The notes beneath the pieces are model-generated. The model was not told where the DNA came from and made no database searches. It worked only from the letters and a program-made list of their open reading frames with translations. 64,000 nucleotides of DNA from Fagopyrum homotropicum (lineage: Eukaryota > Streptophyta > Magnoliopsida > Caryophyllales > Polygonaceae): the NCBI GenBank assembly GCA_033239125.1, contig BSWB01000001.1, positions 137,064,981-137,128,980 on the forward strand. Reading direction: 5' to 3'. Of the stretch, positions 46,680-56,868 are shown piece after piece (the stretch's first letter is position 1; each line of letters starts with the position of its first letter). The position numbers and the translations under genes were made by a program.

Positions 46680-48853
46680 CTACATTCCGTTATCTCGACT
46701 CTATCGTGTTGAGTTCCCTTACCGTCGTTCTGGTTCCTTACTATCGGTGAGGCAACTTAACGCCAATCCTAACTGCTTGCGTGAACAACCACTGGTGGAG
46801 ATCGAAGAGAGAGGTCATGTCGCTCCTACATTCCGCTTAAACCCTACAAGAGACTAGTAAGCAAACCTTCTCCGACACTGATGGTTTTGAATACAGTAGG
46901 GAGAGTTATAGATCATGTGATATGTGCCTTCTGCAGGAGCCAAGTCCAGGACTGAATCTTGGAAATTTTGGACACAGAATTGGGGTAAGAAGATTGAGTT
47001 GGAGACGTGTGAATGGAGCCAGAAATCAAACGAGCGGCTAGTGAGACTGGAGACCGAAACATCTTTGTGTATGTGCTGATATGAGTGCCCATATGTGTCT
47101 TTAGATCTTCCCTAACAACCTCGAAAGATAGCTTGAAGAGCTTAAGCGTTTTCTGAATTTTCGGAAGTGACAAACAGTCAACTTCGGGTTCCAATTTGGG
47201 TAAGTTAGACTTCTTCTTTTTGTCTAATTTTCGGATATATCAAAGACGGCATTGCATAGTAAATCATACTAAAATTTTAGAGGAATCCATGTTATAGCTT
47301 GAGAGTTATGGTGTTTCAAAATTGACTCCTCATACAGTTTTATAAATGTGCTGAATGTTGAGAAAAACAGCATGTGATGCTGTTTTGTGAGATAGTTTTG
47401 ATTAGGCTTTTGATCTTTGTTGGACTTGAATTTTGGATATGATATAGTTGGCATATTTTTGTAGAACATATTAAAATTTTGGATAAATCCAGCAAGTGGT
47501 TTAGGAGTTATGATTTTTCAAAGTTGGAACCTTAAACAGTTTTCTGGTTGTTGCTGAAATTGCTAAGTGCTAGAAATATCTGGTGTTGTGCAGTCATGTT
47601 TGAGATTAAATTTGGATACCTTAGAAACATAATTCACCGTTCCGCTTTTAGTATGTTATAGAGTGTCATGCATAGTGTGATGTATCAAAATTTGGGGTTG
47701 ATCCAACGGTTGGATTTAGATCTTTGAAGGTCCAAAGTGGACTGGTTGAGCAGTTAAGAAACACTCAGTTTTGACTAAGTCTGAAATTTCTGGTTTTGGA
47801 ATCGACTTTGGGAATTTGTGTAGAATTGATTATTAGGTGTTTTTAGGAAGTTCTTGCTTATATGGATAGAGTGCATAGCATAGAAGACTTAGAGATTCTT
47901 GTTGGATTTTTATATTTTTATTCGGTTCTCATATCTTAAGCCAAAGTCGGACCTTAACGACTTTTTATAAAAGTCAAGAATGTAGTTAACTCTTCTAAAT
48001 CTTTAGCAAACTTTCCTTTGAAAGTTTGAGTGGGGTTTTGAATTCCAAAGAATAGTTTGGAACTTTGTTATGGAATTTTATAAAGTTTTGGGACCAGGGA
48101 TAAAATAGTCATTTATCCGTATAAGGGTATTTTGGTAATTTATCTATTGATAGAGTTAAATATCTTAGAAGTCGGAGACTTCTAATTAAATGGGATACAT
48201 TATTGATACACTTGCCTTTTATAATAGGCGGTTGAGTTCCTACGGTTACAGACCGAGTCGAGATAACGGGATTATGTTTGGATTCAGGTAAGTCCTTTGG
48301 GCTTACTTAGCTGACTTCTAGATATGAGTATGAATAATGGTAGTGGTGTGTGAATGAGATGTTTATAGTTATATTTTAGTAATAATTATATACCGACCTA
48401 TACCTTGGCCTAAGAGTAACGGACGGTGGCATTCTCCTCAGTAGCCTGAGGGCGTTGGGGGTTTCTTTAGGGACTAGTCCACACTCGGTTTGTAGTGATG
48501 CTACCGGCGGAGGTAAGCTAGACCTACACCGGTTGGATAAGAAACGGAGGCGAGAACTCTTAAGATTCTCGTGCCACAACTTTAAAACGGAATAAAGTGA
48601 ATCACCTAAGCTATCAGATAATAACCAAATTGTGTGCCAGCATGATCGGTGTTTATGTTACCTTGTTTGTGTTTGTGTTATCCTTATTCTGCTTATATTT
48701 GGATTGTTAGCTAACGGTTTATCCGTGTTGTAGATTTGTAGAGATAGACAGTTGCAGAGAGATCCAGAACGGATGATCAGCCGGGTCCACGTACTCATTC
48801 GATGGGGACGGGGGAGTCTTCCATATGGCATGCATGTTACATATATATATAAA
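46680..48853 (+). repeat. Gypsy-family LTR C, left part
   Basis: Similar to 35495-38449 and 16382-19632 from about 47160 onward: the AACTTCGGG start, the diverged internal repeats, the covarying hairpin at 47364-47386, the second hairpin at 48165-48185 and the splice donor-like GT at 48288. It ends GCATGCATGTTACAT and is cut by the Helitron. The left limit is unclear because I find no TGTAA start, so it is truncated or has a divergent U3. Confidence 0.8.
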
Positions 48854-48883
48854 CTAGTGTATTACCCGTGCACTGCACGGGTG
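48854..48883 (-). other. Helitron 3' end: hairpin and CTAG
   Basis: Minus-strand reading: CCCGTGC, loop AGT, GCACGGG, then TAATACA and CTAG, followed by host T. The stem is seven perfect base pairs. Confidence 0.9.
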
Positions 48884-50295
48884 TTTTTTTAAATATTTGT
48901 GTTATATAATATATTATGTTTAATTAAAAATGTAATAACTAAAAATGAATATGTTTAATATCTTAAAAAATTTTGAATGAGGGTTTTTCTAAAAGGTCAT
49001 AAAAGAACTTGAGCTTAGATCTTCTAATTTTCGGATAATTAAACATGAGCCCAAATCTTCTAATTTTCGGCTTCAACATAATTTTCTTCTCCTTCAAATT
49101 AAAATGGGTAAGATAACGTGAACCGATTAAAAATATTTAAAGTAGTAAACTAAACTGAAAAATAGGTTACTGCCTACCTCTATAGTAAAGTAGTAAACTA
49201 AACTAAAAAATTTAGTGGACTATCTACGGTAAACTAAACTAAAAAAAGAAATATAACTCATACAAATTTGAATTATTTACATAAATGTGTTCAATTACAA
49301 ATCGTTTGTACATATAAAAACGAATATGATATATATTTTTCAATACACAAATTAGGATAATTAAAAAATAAAAAATAAGATATAATTAAAAAAGAAATAT
49401 TTTGTGAGAAACAGATGTACGATTAAAAGATTTAAGCAAAAATCGACAAATTCAAAATTATTTTTTAACATAATTTGTATGTTATGGTAATTATTGAGAG
49501 AATATAAAAAGAGAAAGTGATAATATATATCGGAAGGAGGCAGAAACTTCGCCGTGAAAATTGTAAGTATTGACTCTTGAGGAGGTTGATCATGGCGATG
49601 AACATGTTGCTCGGTAGTAAATTGGTTCAGGGTAAATGACTAAAATTTACACCTCGCATAAAAACCCTAAAAACTCAAAATCAATTAGGCTAAACACAAT
49701 AAATAAGGGGTAAAAAGCTAACCAAATGAAGATGTTGGTTGACCGGCAAAAGTTAACCAATGTTGTAATTGCATGGAGCACCAACCATCATCGTTGGCTA
49801 TCATTCTCTGAATTTTCGAGCAACAATCTCGTTGGCCAGCAATTCGATTCGGCACAGATCAAATTAGAGCACCAACTCGGAGACATGAGCCACAAAGGTG
49901 TGGGTTTTTTCTTCTCACTATAGAAACTGTATATATAGTAAAATTAGGAAAAAAATATTGTAGTAGTTAATTGAAAAATAAAGCTATTAAAATATAAAGA
50001 TACGATTTTGTTGAGATACGATTTTGTTGAGATACGATTTTGTTGATATAGGTAACAACCTAGATAAAAACTAAAAATTAAATAAAATAGGCAGGTCTTT
50101 TATTTTTATTTTATTTTTACGTCGGGTATAGAAAATACCGATCTATCTCAACAACTAACTCATTTATTTAAAGATTTGTGTTTTTTTATCAAATAAGTGG
50201 ATTTATGTTGATCAAACAATTTTTGTTTTAAACAAAGTGCCTACTTCTCGTTAAAAATTAAAATATAAAGATACGATGTATGTTGATCGGATTTA
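48884..50295. other. Helitron body outside the LINE
   Basis: AT-rich non-coding DNA with three copies of an AGTAAACTAAACTGAAAAA-like phrase (49140-49245) and a 17-base tandem triplet (AGATACGATTTTGTTGA, about 49998-50050). A 65-codon frame at 49726-49923 is unassigned. Confidence 0.6.
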
Positions 50296-50359
50296 TAGTT
50301 TTTTTTTTGTAGGAAGGAGGGGCAGTGACCTCCGCGCATCTAGCCGCGCTTCTTATAAA

Positions 50360-51826
50360 TTAAAAATGGCTATGTGTTCAGAACACGGGGGATAGCCTTA
50401 ACCCTCACATCATTAGACAACAAAAGTAAAACACCCTCCGGCGGGTCATACAATACATGAAATCCTTGTTCGAAAGAGAAAGCTAAACTAGCAAGATAAT
50501 CAGCTACACAATTACCTTGTCTGTAAATATTTCAAACTCGGATTAACCAAGTTCTTTGTAAAAATCCTTGGCACAAATGTACCAGGCTAGATAGGGGATG
50601 ACACCGTGGAAGGTTTTTCCCAATAAGAATGGAAACTAGTTGAGAATCCGTTTCAAGGATAACCTGTCTGAATCCGACTCCCAAGCTAGTCTCAATCCGT
50701 CAAAAACACCCCACAGTTCCGCTATGGAAACTGTGCATGTTCCAATATTACGAATCCCTCCACACTGCCATCTACCTAAATGATCTCTAATAACACAACC
50801 AGCAGCTGAAGCTCCACTCGCTTGAACAGAACCATCCGTGTTAACTTTGACCCATCCTTCCGCCAGCGGAGTCCAAGAAATGCTTATGATAACTTGATAG
50901 CTTTGTTCCTTTGTACTGGTACGTTGTTTGATGATTGAATAATACTCCTTTGTCTTCTGGACAATGACACTCTTCTTGTGCGGAAAACTCGATCCATCAA
51001 ACACCATCCGATTCCTCCACTTCCAAATATTCCAAAGACTTTCTGCAAACACATCACACCAATCATATTGTGTATTATACAAATTATTAGTTAAAATGTT
51101 ACCTCTGATCCAAACATTGAAATTCGAATCAAAAAAATCCGGCATTGCTTCCATAGCATTAAGTTCACGCCATATCTGAGTCGTCTCGGTGCAATCACGA
51201 AACAGGTGTATGAGATCCTCATGCAATCCTCCGCAAACCTTGCAGTCCCGATCAACAGCAATATGACGCCTAGTACGCTCAACATTCGTGAGGCAACCAC
51301 CTACTAGCAACTGCCAAAGAAAATACTTTCCACGCTCCCGCACTTTTAAAGACCACACACGTTTAAACAAATCCGTATCAATACAGACCGACCGACCAGC
51401 AGAAGATAAAAGCCGGCATCCCGAAGCCACAGTGAAGACTCCAGAATTCGAATGAGGCCATGATAGAACATTGTCTTTGGAATTGTCAACAGCAACTGCG
51501 GATATAGCTTGGATTATCTCCTGTGGCATATCAAGAGGAAGTTGATGCCACTTCCAAGAACACTGAGATACATCCCACAACTCATGGACAGTGATGATTT
51601 GTTCCTCAAAAGAAAGATCCCTACGTAAAACATCTAACAATGGATAATTATCAAGCCATTTGTCACTCCAGAACCGAGTAGCATTACCATCCCCAACAAT
51701 ATGCTTAACATTAGGACTAATAAGAAACTGCATTTCCTGTGTAATAGTTGTCCAACAAGGTGACTTAGGTGCTGAAGTGAAACGATTCCCACTAAAATAT
51801 TTGGCTTTAATAACCTCTGTCCACAT
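50360..51826 (-). pseudogene. LINE ORF2: zf-RVT and RNase H domains
   Basis: C-terminal part of ORF2. It starts just past a TGA (near 51848) in the frame of the RT, so it was one protein. It contains the zf-RVT region (FLWQLLVGGCLTN, then DRDCKVCGG and EDLIHLFRDC) at about 51330-51180 and an RNase H domain starting WVKVNTDGSVQ near 50850. A frameshift near 50650 ends the frame, but the RNase H C-terminus continues in another frame with RQGNCVADYLASLAF at about 50520-50470. RNase H fused to ORF2 is known in plant L1-type LINEs. Confidence 0.85.
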
Positions 51827-51850
51827 GAGATTATCCTTTGTAAGGAATCT

Positions 51851-53857
51851 TCAAGCAAGCTTTCCTGCAAAAGCAAGGTTCAAGACAGACGCCATAACAA
51901 TACCTAACCCACCAACCTGATGTGGTCGACAGATATCCTTCCAATTAACCAAATGAACCTTTCGTGCCTCCGCTGTACTTCCCCATATAAAATCCCTACA
52001 ACACCTATCAATCTTCTTTGCAACACCTTTTGGTATAATTATAGTAGACATGGTGTATTGAGGGATCGTAGCTAACACAAATCGGGTAAGCGTAACCCTA
52101 CCTGCAAAACTCAAAGTTCTCCGCTTCCAACCACTTAACTTAGTATACATTTTTTCTAAAATGTAATCAAAGTCACAACCTCTAGGTCTTCCTTGAAGAA
52201 TAGGCATCCCAAGATACCTACCAAATTCGGAAGTAACGGTAACCCCACTCAACGCCTGAATTCTTTCCTTCAAATCCTCACCAACATTTGGAGACACATA
52301 AATACGTGATTTTTTCGCGTTACTCTTTTCTCCAGAAGCCATACAAAATGTTTCCATCACTTGTTTAACGACCCGTATTTGAGCACAAGAAGCCTCTGCA
52401 AAGAAAGTTATGTCATCTACAAAGAATGTATGTGATAGTAACGGACCATTCCGAGATAATCGGATCGGGACCCAATCCCCACATTGAACCGATTGATTAA
52501 TAAGATGACTAAGACGCTCAAGACAAAGCACAAAGAGATAAGGTGACAGGGGGTCACCCTGTCTCAGTCCTTTCTCTGGAATAAACCGTTCCGCAATATT
52601 ACCATTCCATTGAACATGCATACGTGGAGACGAAATGCATTCATTAATCATGGCGATCCAATCTTCTGGGAAGCCTGCCCATCGAAGGGAATCAATCACA
52701 AAAGACCAGCTGATCCGATCATAAGCTTTCTCCAAATCAAGTTTCATGATCATCAATTTACGACCCATCCGCTTACGTTGGACTGTATGAATTACTTCCT
52801 GTATAAGAATGACATTGTCCTGGATAAGACGACCCGGAATGAAACTCCCTTGTGTCGGTCCAACCAGGTCCCCAATCACCCCTTGCATCCGATTGACCAT
52901 CACTTTAGCTATAGTCTTATAAAGAACATTGCATAACGCAATGGGACGAAACTGATGAATCCTCTCCGGCACCCCCACCTTTGTAATTAAACGAAGGATA
53001 GTGTCATTAAGACCTTCTGGAAGAATTTTACTATGAAAGAACTTTCGAACTTCCGCAACCACCGAACTGTCTACAATGCTCCAATACCGCTGATAGAATA
53101 TTGGTTGAAACCCGTCTAGACCTGGAGCTTTATACTTTCCCATAGATTTAATAGCTTTCCAAACTTCCATGCCAGAAGGTTCTGTAAGAAGGCTACTCCA
53201 ATCTTCATCCTCCAGTACCGGATAAGTAAAGTCAACACTACTCCAATCTACACCCTCATTACTCCACCTGCTATACAATTTTCTGAACCAATCAGTGGTA
53301 TGCTTCTCCAAGATTGCATCATCCGTAGCCCATTGATCATCCTCAAGAAAAAGACCTTCAATCTTATTTCTTATGTGCTTGATAATAGTAGATAAATGAT
53401 AGAAAGATGTGTTACGATCCCCATCTATCAACCAATCCTCACGGGACTTCTGTAACCAGATGAGTTCCTCCCTTTCAAGAATGATATCAAGATCTGTTGA
53501 CAACTTATTATTGAGATCAATAAGATGTTGTGAAGTGGCAAATAACGGGTGCGCTTGAGTAGTCTTAATCTGATCCATAACCTCTTGCTTCCTACGAAAC
53601 ACGTTACCAAACACACGACGATTCCAAGCAATTATTTTAGATTTTAAAAACGAAAGAGAAACGCATACCTCGTCATTTGTAGCCCAAACATCTTCAACCA
53701 TATGTAAAAAATCAGCATGCGTCATCCATGCCGCTTCCATTCTAAAGGGTCGACGTGTACGACGTTGCTGCTTCTGAGATGAAAAAGAAAGTAGTAGAGG
53801 CGAATGATCCGAAGAATACCGTGGAAGATGCTTAATAATAGCATCCGGCCATTCCAA
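51851..53857 (-). pseudogene. LINE ORF2: reverse transcriptase domain
   Basis: The 668-codon RT segment primes on nicked target DNA to copy LINE RNA. Landmarks in order are KAPGLDGFQP, FRPIALCNVLYK, TQGSFIPGR, LDLEKAYDRISW, GLRQGDPLSPYLF, and the catalytic box FFVDD at 52412-52426 (usually FADD in plant LINEs; the Val is unusual). AGKLA and then TGA close the frame; the next codons continue the protein. The upstream endonuclease is in the same frame and separated by a single TAG at 53866-53868, where a related element would have a Gln codon. Confidence 0.92.
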
Positions 53858-53866
53858 TCTAGCCTC

Positions 53867-54529
53867 CTAATTCATCAGAACACGATCTAATCGCTTGGAA
53901 ACAATTCGATTAGATTGCACTCCTCTACTCCAAGTAAAAGGAGATCCCGTAAAACCAAAGTCAATGAGACCATGAGTGTGAATGAAACTCTCAAAAATTG
54001 GAGAGTCCTTATGTAAAGTGCTGATACCGCCCTCACGCTCATCCATATTGAGAATACAATTAAAGTCACCTCCCAAGATACATGGACCATCCACACCCGA
54101 GACCTCCATATCCAAACGATTCCAAAACTCTCTCCTTCTAGCGATTGTCGGAGGAGCGTAAACAACAAACAGATGGAAATGATGTCCTCCCCTCTCAATA
54201 CTAACATGCACAAAATTATCATCAGTATGAATAATCGAAAGAAAGACTTGCTCATCGTACCAAAAGAGCCAAATGCCTCCTTTGAACCCAACTGCTTCAA
54301 CCCGGATACAACCCGTAAATAATAACCGATTACAAACCCTTTGAGCATCTTCACTAGAAATTTTCGGTTCAAAAATAGCAAGAACATCAACCCTATGTTG
54401 CTTACACAAATATTTGATCGCACGACGGAACCCATTCTTACGAGCACCGCACACATCCAGAACATGCAATTCATTTAAAAAAACAAAAATTAATGGTGGG
54501 CAACAACACCCATATCCATATCCTGACAC
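53867..54529 (-). pseudogene. LINE ORF2: AP-type endonuclease domain
   Basis: Apurinic-like endonuclease that nicks target DNA. It starts near the usual MN-LxWNxRGA segment, here degraded (ELHVLDVCGARKNGF), and keeps FEPKIS (the catalytic Glu region), VYAPP, GGDFNCIL, GSPFTWSRG and RLDRVL. The frame ends with TAG at 53866-53868 just before the RT segment. The order and length are normal for the family. Confidence 0.9.
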
Positions 54530-54711
54530 CCAGGATTAACGTCATATTCCCCTTTGGGCTCTGTATGTTGACTGTCCATTGCTTCTTGTGATTGTTCAGA
54601 AATAGCGGCCTCCTCTACATGACTAGCAGCAATAGTCGGCTCCTGAGGCGGCACTATTAGGTCTTCCACAAATCGTTGACGCTTACCAATCACTAAATCA
54701 TCAAGTTTCAA
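54490..54711 (-). pseudogene. Linker frame between LINE ORF1 and ORF2
   Basis: A 73-codon frame, Gln/Glu/Ser-rich, overlapping the ORF1 stop by a few bases in another frame and ending before the endonuclease core. It is probably the original C-terminal tail of ORF1 reached through a frameshift, but it could be chance. Confidence 0.4.
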
Positions 54712-56150
54712 ATTAGTGTGAACGGTAGATTGTAAACCAAATACCTTTTTCCGGCAAGAGCACGTAACTTGTTGTGTTTCTTGTTGTAAGCCTCACTTCC
54801 TTTCCCATCCTTAGACCCTCCTGTGTCAATCCCTTGTTGATTTTTACTACTCTTCGGGTGATGCTGAGTTGTTGTAGCAGTAAACATGACGTCGGTGACG
54901 GATTCTTCGACCTTATCCTTATCTCTAATAACAACCAGCCGTGCAACTGAAGACGTTGGCTTTACCTTACTCATACTAGCAGCAGGAACTTGAGCAGGGA
55001 TGCTAGGAGCGGACGCCGTAGGAACATCGTCAGTAGAAGCCTTTTCCTTACCTTTCCTCGATACAAAATTGTGCGTACTAACCTGTGGATTCATTCCTGG
55101 TACTCTTGAACCTGCTGAATGTGAAAGCCTGCTCTTATCTTTCCAACCTGTTTGTTTTTTCGATACTAACATCCATGGCCCATACCCTGTCTCCTTTATA
55201 GGAGGGGGTCCCATGGTAACAGTTGTGGCTGTAGTCAAATTCTTGCTAGTTGAACCTACAGCAGGACCATTCTTCTCAAATGTTTGTGGTGCGTTTCCAG
55301 TAGGCAAGGTAGTAGAGCAATAGGGACAATTTGGTGCCAAATGACCATAGCGTCCACATCGATAGCATATAGTTTGAAAACCTTCATACTCGATCACACA
55401 TTTATTGCCATTGATCCAAATAGCTTTCTTTAAAGGCTTAGCTAGATCAATCTCAACACAAACTCGTGCAAACCGTCCCCTGTTTGAATAAAGTGTCTTA
55501 GGATCGACTATCACTGGGGTACCTACACCAGAAGTCATACGCCACAATACCATTTCTTCGTAATATTGAATGGGAAGGTCCATGAACCTAATCCAAACCG
55601 GGGCTGACAAAATTTCCATTGTAGGCCGAAATAATGGAGTCCACCGCTGCAATGTTAAACAACGACCAAAAACCGACCAAGGACCTCCAGTCATCACATC
55701 TAGTAGATCCACTTCATTATCAAACTGGGCCATGAAATAACCATTCGAAAGATCAACAATCTGCATACAACAACCGTACTTCCATAGCTCACGGATTTTC
55801 CTCTCCATGACAGGGAAAGCAATTGGAAACCCGATGACTTTGAATACAACTGATTTTTCCGAGACCTTATTCAATGCATTTTCAACTTCATCATCAATGA
55901 TGATAGAGGGATCACCATCTTCACCCTCAGGGAATGAGAGGTTAATCTTGCCACACAAAAAATCTCTATCAAGTATCATCCTTTGTTGTCCTATCCCGCC
56001 GCCAGCAGTAGCAACCTCCTTCCAGGAAGGTTTTTGCGATACAGAATCAGTGGTAGCAGTAGTAGTCATCTTCGTCGGATCTGTATGTAGCAATTCAGAT
56101 GATTGTACCACTCCAGAAGCGACTGTAGTGGACCCTTCCCCAACCTGCAC
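54708..56150 (-). CDS. LINE ORF1 (DUF4283 and zinc knuckle)
   Basis: A 480-codon intact frame encoding the nucleic-acid-binding ORF1 of the LINE. The N-terminal 90 residues are low-complexity. A DUF4283-type domain spans about residues 95-200 (VVFKVIGFPI, MERKIRELWKYG, MTGGPWSVFGRC). A CX2CX4HX4C zinc knuckle, CYRCGRYGHLAPNC, is at residues 262-275, followed by a basic, Ser/Thr-rich tail. The start at 56150 gives the longest frame and lies about 65 bases inside the presumed LINE 5' end. It is the only LINE frame here without a disabling mutation in its body. Confidence 0.88.
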   Translation of the reverse strand: MQVGEGSTTVASGVVQSSELLHTDPTKMTTTATTDSVSQKPSWKEVATAGGGIGQQRMILDRDFLCGKINLSFPEGEDGDPSIIIDDEVENALNKVSEKSVVFKVIGFPIAFPVMERKIRELWKYGCCMQIVDLSNGYFMAQFDNEVDLLDVMTGGPWSVFGRCLTLQRWTPLFRPTMEILSAPVWIRFMDLPIQYYEEMVLWRMTSGVGTPVIVDPKTLYSNRGRFARVCVEIDLAKPLKKAIWINGNKCVIEYEGFQTICYRCGRYGHLAPNCPYCSTTLPTGNAPQTFEKNGPAVGSTSKNLTTATTVTMGPPPIKETGYGPWMLVSKKQTGWKDKSRLSHSAGSRVPGMNPQVSTHNFVSRKGKEKASTDDVPTASAPSIPAQVPAASMSKVKPTSSVARLVVIRDKDKVEESVTDVMFTATTTQHHPKSSKNQQGIDTGGSKDGKGSEAYNKKHNKLRALAGKRYLVYNLPFTLI

Positions 56151-56215
56151 TGGACCCGCTGATGCAACAACAGTCTTACAACCAACACCAGTCTGAATCC
56201 ACTACAGTCTTTATA

Positions 56216-56352
56216 AGCAATAATTTCGGTAAATAATTTTCATTAAGATTTCTTCTTTAAAAACCACTTTTTAAAAAAAATTTGGGGGCTAGGAGAACCG
56301 TGGCTTGACATGTGGCAATAGAGGCTCCTGCTTTAATAGATATAAGATAAGA
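56216..56352 (-). other. Helitron 5' end
   Basis: TC start at 56352 followed by TATTAAAGCAGGAGCC (on the minus strand) and a CCACATGTCAAGCCACGG-like stretch, resembling plant Helitron 5' termini. Confidence 0.75.
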
Positions 56353-56531
56353 TGTTTGTAAGGCTGTAACATGTGCACATTCATAAACTAAAATTGTTAG
56401 GTTTTGAAATTGTTTTAATTACATTTATGCCTTGTTGTAAGGTCCTAATAAAGTTGTTGTTAAATCAATCTCGGACCCATTGTTAGTTCTAACCCGTAGT
56501 TCTTCGAGTTATGACAACTTGGGGCGTTACC
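56353..56531 (+). repeat. Gypsy-family LTR C, right part
   Basis: Resumes with GTAAGGCTGTAACATGTGCA as in 38275-38295 and ends GGGGCGTTACC, where other copies have GGGGTGTTACA. This copy is older and more divergent than gypsy B. No target duplication could be confirmed. Confidence 0.85.
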
Positions 56532-56539
56532 GTTTATAT

Positions 56540-56868
56540 TTCATCTCCCTTACAAATAAATATCTAAAAAGTAAGGTGGGGTTGAGAATTTATTCGGAGG
56601 TGCAATTTGTGGTGAAGTCAATTGCCAACTAGGGTTCTTCCGGGCATTCAACGCACAAACTGAAATACTTCGGTATAAAGCGGAGAAAGCACATCTATCA
56701 AGAACAGGTTCGATCCGTATATCTCCTGTGACCTCCACACCGTGTAGGAGACACGCGAAGAGATTCCATTCTCTCGCCAAAAGAAACGGTTTCGATTCCT
56801 CACTATACTCTCGCCCTTCAAATTCTCAACTAACTCAAGTTTTTTTCAATTCAACAAGCTAATCGGTC
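56540..56868 (+). promoter_or_regulatory. Short promoter and 5' UTR between LTR C and the PDAP1 gene
   Basis: Only about 340 bases separate the end of LTR C from the ATG. The stretch 56770-56860 is CT-rich and 5'-UTR-like. I see no convincing TATA box. The LTR may therefore lie in, or supply, part of the promoter. Confidence 0.4.

Larger units (their letters stand above)
50299..56215 (-). mobile_element. LINE (L1-type non-LTR retrotransposon) inside the Helitron
   Basis: Minus-strand order: ORF1 (56150-54708), endonuclease (54529-53867), RT (53857-51851), zinc-binding and RNase H part (51826-50636, continuing in another frame to about 50360), and a poly(A) run ending near 50299. The near-complete length contrasts with the truncated LINE at 12890/23787. 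Two in-frame stops and one or more frameshifts inactivate ORF2. TATAAA follows the poly(A) and also occurs near 56205 before ORF1, a weak candidate target duplication. Confidence 0.9.
48854..56352 (-). mobile_element. Helitron (7.5 kb, non-autonomous) carrying a LINE
   Basis: On the minus strand the element starts TCTTATC then TATTAAAGCAGGAGCC (56352) and ends with a CCCGTGC-AGT-GCACGGG hairpin, a short spacer and CTAG (48854). It is inserted exactly between A and T, with no duplication. Removing it rejoins the LTR sequence as in the uninterrupted copies at 38265-38285. These are the standard Helitron hallmarks (5' TC, 3' CTRR, subterminal hairpin, AT target). No Rep/helicase gene is present, so it is non-autonomous. 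About 5.9 kb of the interior is a LINE; the flanks hold non-coding Helitron sequence. Confidence 0.88.

Noticed and set aside
51660..52936. Plus-strand frames over the LINE
   Set aside because: Antisense shadows of the RT and RNase H coding sequence.
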